A stretch of DNA of 64,000 nucleotides from UBA2336 sp964404445. GTDB lineage: Bacteria > Bacteroidota > Bacteroidia > Cytophagales > Cyclobacteriaceae. Position numbers and translations under genes: made by a program. Under the pieces are notes generated by a model. That model searched no databases, was not told the origin of the DNA, and saw nothing but the letters and a program-made list of their open reading frames with translations. The DNA is taken from NCBI GenBank assembly GCA_964404445.1, contig CAYOJW010000002.1, positions 496,001 to 560,000 on the forward strand, read 5' to 3'. Of this stretch, positions 62,044 through 64,000 are shown piece after piece (the stretch's first letter is position 1; each line of letters starts with the position of its first letter).

Positions 62044-63288
62044 TTAATATAGTTTTCCATTCAGAATCACCGTATCTACTACATTCGTACCGAAGGCATA
62101 CGGTAAAAAATTAATGGAAGGCATGGGTTGTGTTATAAACACGTTGGCTGTTTTGCCCACGGTTATACTGCCGTGTGTACCGCTTAATTCTAATGCTGCT
62201 GCCGTGTTAAGCGTAGCCGCATTAATGGCTTCTTCGGGCGTCATTTTCATTTTAATACAGGCTAAGGCAATCATTAACGGCATATTACCACTGGGCGCAC
62301 TGCCCGGATTGTAATCGGAGGCGATAGCTAACGGCAAGCCCGCTTCCATAATTTTTCGCGCAGGCGGAAAACTCATGTTCAGAAAAAACGCTGCGCCCGG
62401 TAACGCTGTGGGTATTACAGAAGAACCTTTTAAATATTCGATCTCTTCATCGCCTAATGTTTCCAGATGATCGACACTCAGCGCACCGGTATTCACCCCG
62501 GCCTGCACACCGCCCGAACGGTTTAACTGATTGGCATGAATGCGCGGTTTCATACCATAGTTTTTTCCGGCCTCCACAATGCGTTCGGTTTCGGCCTGCG
62601 AGAAAAAACCTTCTTCACAAAACACATCGATGTAATCGGCTAACTTTTCTTCGGCCACAGCCGGAATCATTTCGTGTAAAATAAGGTCGATGTATGCCGC
62701 TTTGCTTGTTTCTTTCGGAACGGCATGGGCACCGAGAAAGGTTGTCTTTACGGTTAAGGGCGAATGCTGGCCGATGCGTTTTGCTACCCGCAACATTTTC
62801 AATTCATCGTGTGTGGTTAACCCATACCCGCTCTTTATTTCAACGGCACCGGTACCGGTACGAATGATTTCGTTTACCCGCACCATCGCACGCTCGAACA
62901 GTTCGTCTTCGGAAGTTTGCTGTAATTTTTTTGCCGAGTTTAAAATACCACCACCTTTGGCTGCGATGTCAGCGTATGTGGCGCCTTTTATTTTCATCAC
63001 AAACTCATCTTCACGGCTGGCCGCATAAACCAAATGCGTATGCGAATCGACAAAAGAAGGAAACACAAAACGACCGGTAGCATCTAATTCGGTTGTTGCT
63101 TTTGCCGATGCCGGCAGTGCATCCATGCTGCCAAACTGTACGATAGCTCCGTTTTGAATGGCCAGCCAGGCGTGTTCTACAACAGGCAAATGGCTCATGG
63201 CATTTCCCGCCACAACAGGTGCAGCCTGATCACGTACCTGAACTAATCCCCTGATGTTGCGAATGAGAATATCCCAGGCCACCGGCAA
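62044..63288 (-). CDS. hutI: Imidazolonepropionase
   Basis: A 414-residue amidohydrolase. Zinc ligands sit in VDSHTHLVYAA, the later His in GAHAVPKE and HANQLNRSGGV, and Asp in IASDYNPGSAPSG. It opens the ring of imidazolone propionate in histidine breakdown; no hutU, hutH or hutG lies nearby here. No ATG is available: TTG 63288 opens the frame after an in-frame stop at 63295; GTG 63282 (MAWDILIRNIRGLV-like start) is also plausible. It lies 2 bases after the stop of a barrel-protein gene, so possibly coupled. Confidence 0.9.
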   Translation of the reverse strand: MPVAWDILIRNIRGLVQVRDQAAPVVAGNAMSHLPVVEHAWLAIQNGAIVQFGSMDALPASAKATTELDATGRFVFPSFVDSHTHLVYAASREDEFVMKIKGATYADIAAKGGGILNSAKKLQQTSEDELFERAMVRVNEIIRTGTGAVEIKSGYGLTTHDELKMLRVAKRIGQHSPLTVKTTFLGAHAVPKETSKAAYIDLILHEMIPAVAEEKLADYIDVFCEEGFFSQAETERIVEAGKNYGMKPRIHANQLNRSGGVQAGVNTGALSVDHLETLGDEEIEYLKGSSVIPTALPGAAFFLNMSFPPARKIMEAGLPLAIASDYNPGSAPSGNMPLMIALACIKMKMTPEEAINAATLNTAAALELSGTHGSITVGKTANVFITQPMPSINFLPYAFGTNVVDTVILNGKLY

Positions 63289-63290
63289 TA

Positions 63291-64000
63291 TTAATTACTT
63301 GCTTTTTCGAAGGCTTCGGCCTTGTAATCGAGGTTGGTACCAAATACCGGGAAACTGATTTTTACCAGTGCATAAAACATACGGCCTTCAATACCGGGGC
63401 GGTAACCGATTTCACCACCATAAGCCCAACTGAAGGTACGGTTAAATTTACCTTCGATGCCCGCACGTACACCTACCTTGGTTACATTTATCGGGCTGAT
63501 GTCGTACGGGGTTCCATTGTACACAATATTATCGAGGCGAACACTGGGTGCAATTAAAATATCGAGGTATGTGGTGAAGATGAGGTCATCGGCACCGTTT
63601 TCGTATTTATCAAAACTGTAAGCCGCATTCCTGATCCACGAAACCGATCCGCCCAGGTATAACCCTGCCGATGATGCATTTGAAAAAATGGCCAGTTCCG
63701 ATTCACTGTTTGCAATCCGGGCATCGTCTAATGTTGTACCGCCACTCTCTTTAAAATCGGCTAACGCTATGCCCTGTTTGCGCATAATGTTGTTGACATC
63801 TAACGAGCTTTGCCAAACGGTAGTGCCTAACCGCGCACCGTATATCTGCCGCACGGTGCAGGGAACCTGTGCGGTTAACGGAACACGTGCCGCCCACTTG
63901 TTTCCGGCATAACTTTTTCTGTATAAAACAATTTTTGTTTTGCCTTCTTTTTCAAAATCCTTGATGTGGTATGTACCGCCAAATTCAAAATAGGTAAATG
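63291..64000 (-). CDS. Outer-membrane beta-barrel protein, 5' part cut by window edge
   Basis: The minus-strand frame is open from the right edge to a stop at 63291, about 236 residues; a GTG at 63854 is only an internal codon. Sequence has strand-rich pieces (TYFEFGGTYHIKDF, GLYLGGSVSWIRNAAYSF, KVGVRAGIEGKFNRTFSWAYGGEIGYRPG) and ends with FPVFGTNLDYKAEAFEKASN, as in an outer-membrane barrel with an extended tail. The N-terminal signal is off the window. Two bases separate it from hutI. Confidence 0.7.
   Translation of the reverse strand, partial: FTYFEFGGTYHIKDFEKEGKTKIVLYRKSYAGNKWAARVPLTAQVPCTVRQIYGARLGTTVWQSSLDVNNIMRKQGIALADFKESGGTTLDDARIANSESELAIFSNASSAGLYLGGSVSWIRNAAYSFDKYENGADDLIFTTYLDILIAPSVRLDNIVYNGTPYDISPINVTKVGVRAGIEGKFNRTFSWAYGGEIGYRPGIEGRMFYALVKISFPVFGTNLDYKAEAFEKASN

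Noticed and set aside
1..64000. CRISPR array, prophage, rRNA operon or intact insertion sequence
   Set aside because: No spaced direct repeats of the right length, no phage or transposase genes and no rRNA sequence were seen.

Overview
The window looks like chromosomal DNA of a free-living, aerobic member of the Bacteroidota, most likely a Cytophagales-type organism (inference). Supporting signs are the TTG/TAnnTTTG (-33/-7) promoter pattern in front of several genes, scarce Shine-Dalgarno sequences, LytS/LytTR and Crp-type regulators, a fused icmF mutase, a Bacteroidota-type sdhCAB operon, many signal-peptide beta-barrel and lipoprotein genes, and dispersed palindromic repeats. There are no rRNA genes, no CRISPR array, no prophage and no intact insertion sequence. 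One tRNA (Arg, ACG) is present.

Layout. 1-4186 (minus): an apparent operon of porin, small PstS-like binding protein, HAMP/GAF/PAS sensor and a PAS protein cut by the left edge. 4456-7480: a divergent LytTR response regulator and PAS-containing LytS-like kinase. 7591-12362 (plus): universal stress protein, copper P-type ATPase CcoI, a CoA-transferase and a small unlisted gene, ccoS, linked to cbb3 oxidase maturation. 12420-14556: a small AT-rich accessory segment with an AbiJ-type abortive-infection gene and an orphan secreted protein, ending at tRNA-Arg. 14750-23275: envelope proteins, enoyl-CoA hydratase, PAP2-like protein, rpoN, asnS and LPP20-type lipoproteins. 23392-26810: sdhCAB. 26926-31881: a tiny membrane peptide, a replicative polymerase with a fused proofreading exonuclease, and trxA. 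31946-33554: an ATPase gene enclosed by an 86-bp direct repeat. 33492-40501: sialate O-acetylesterase, YkgJ, Crp regulator, YceI, M48 protease operon and a DEAD-box helicase with a structured leader. 40555-49020: an AddAB-type recombination nuclease and a divergent membrane patatin. 49185-54097: a WYL regulator facing two overlapping small genes across a palindrome, exported proteins and an M28 peptidase. 54197-64000: OmpA protein, icmF, LON-domain protein, apt, hutI and a beta-barrel protein cut by the right edge.

The main items for a second look are: a palindromic repeat inserted in frame inside icmF; the ATPase cassette bounded by duplicated 3' end of its neighbour gene, with a REPIN-like doublet inside; the AbiJ-type defence segment beside tRNA-Arg; the porin/binding protein/sensor operon; and the overlapping small genes facing a WYL regulator. 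Starts were moved from the longest open frame where that began with TTG or GTG upstream of a promoter or of a better ATG.
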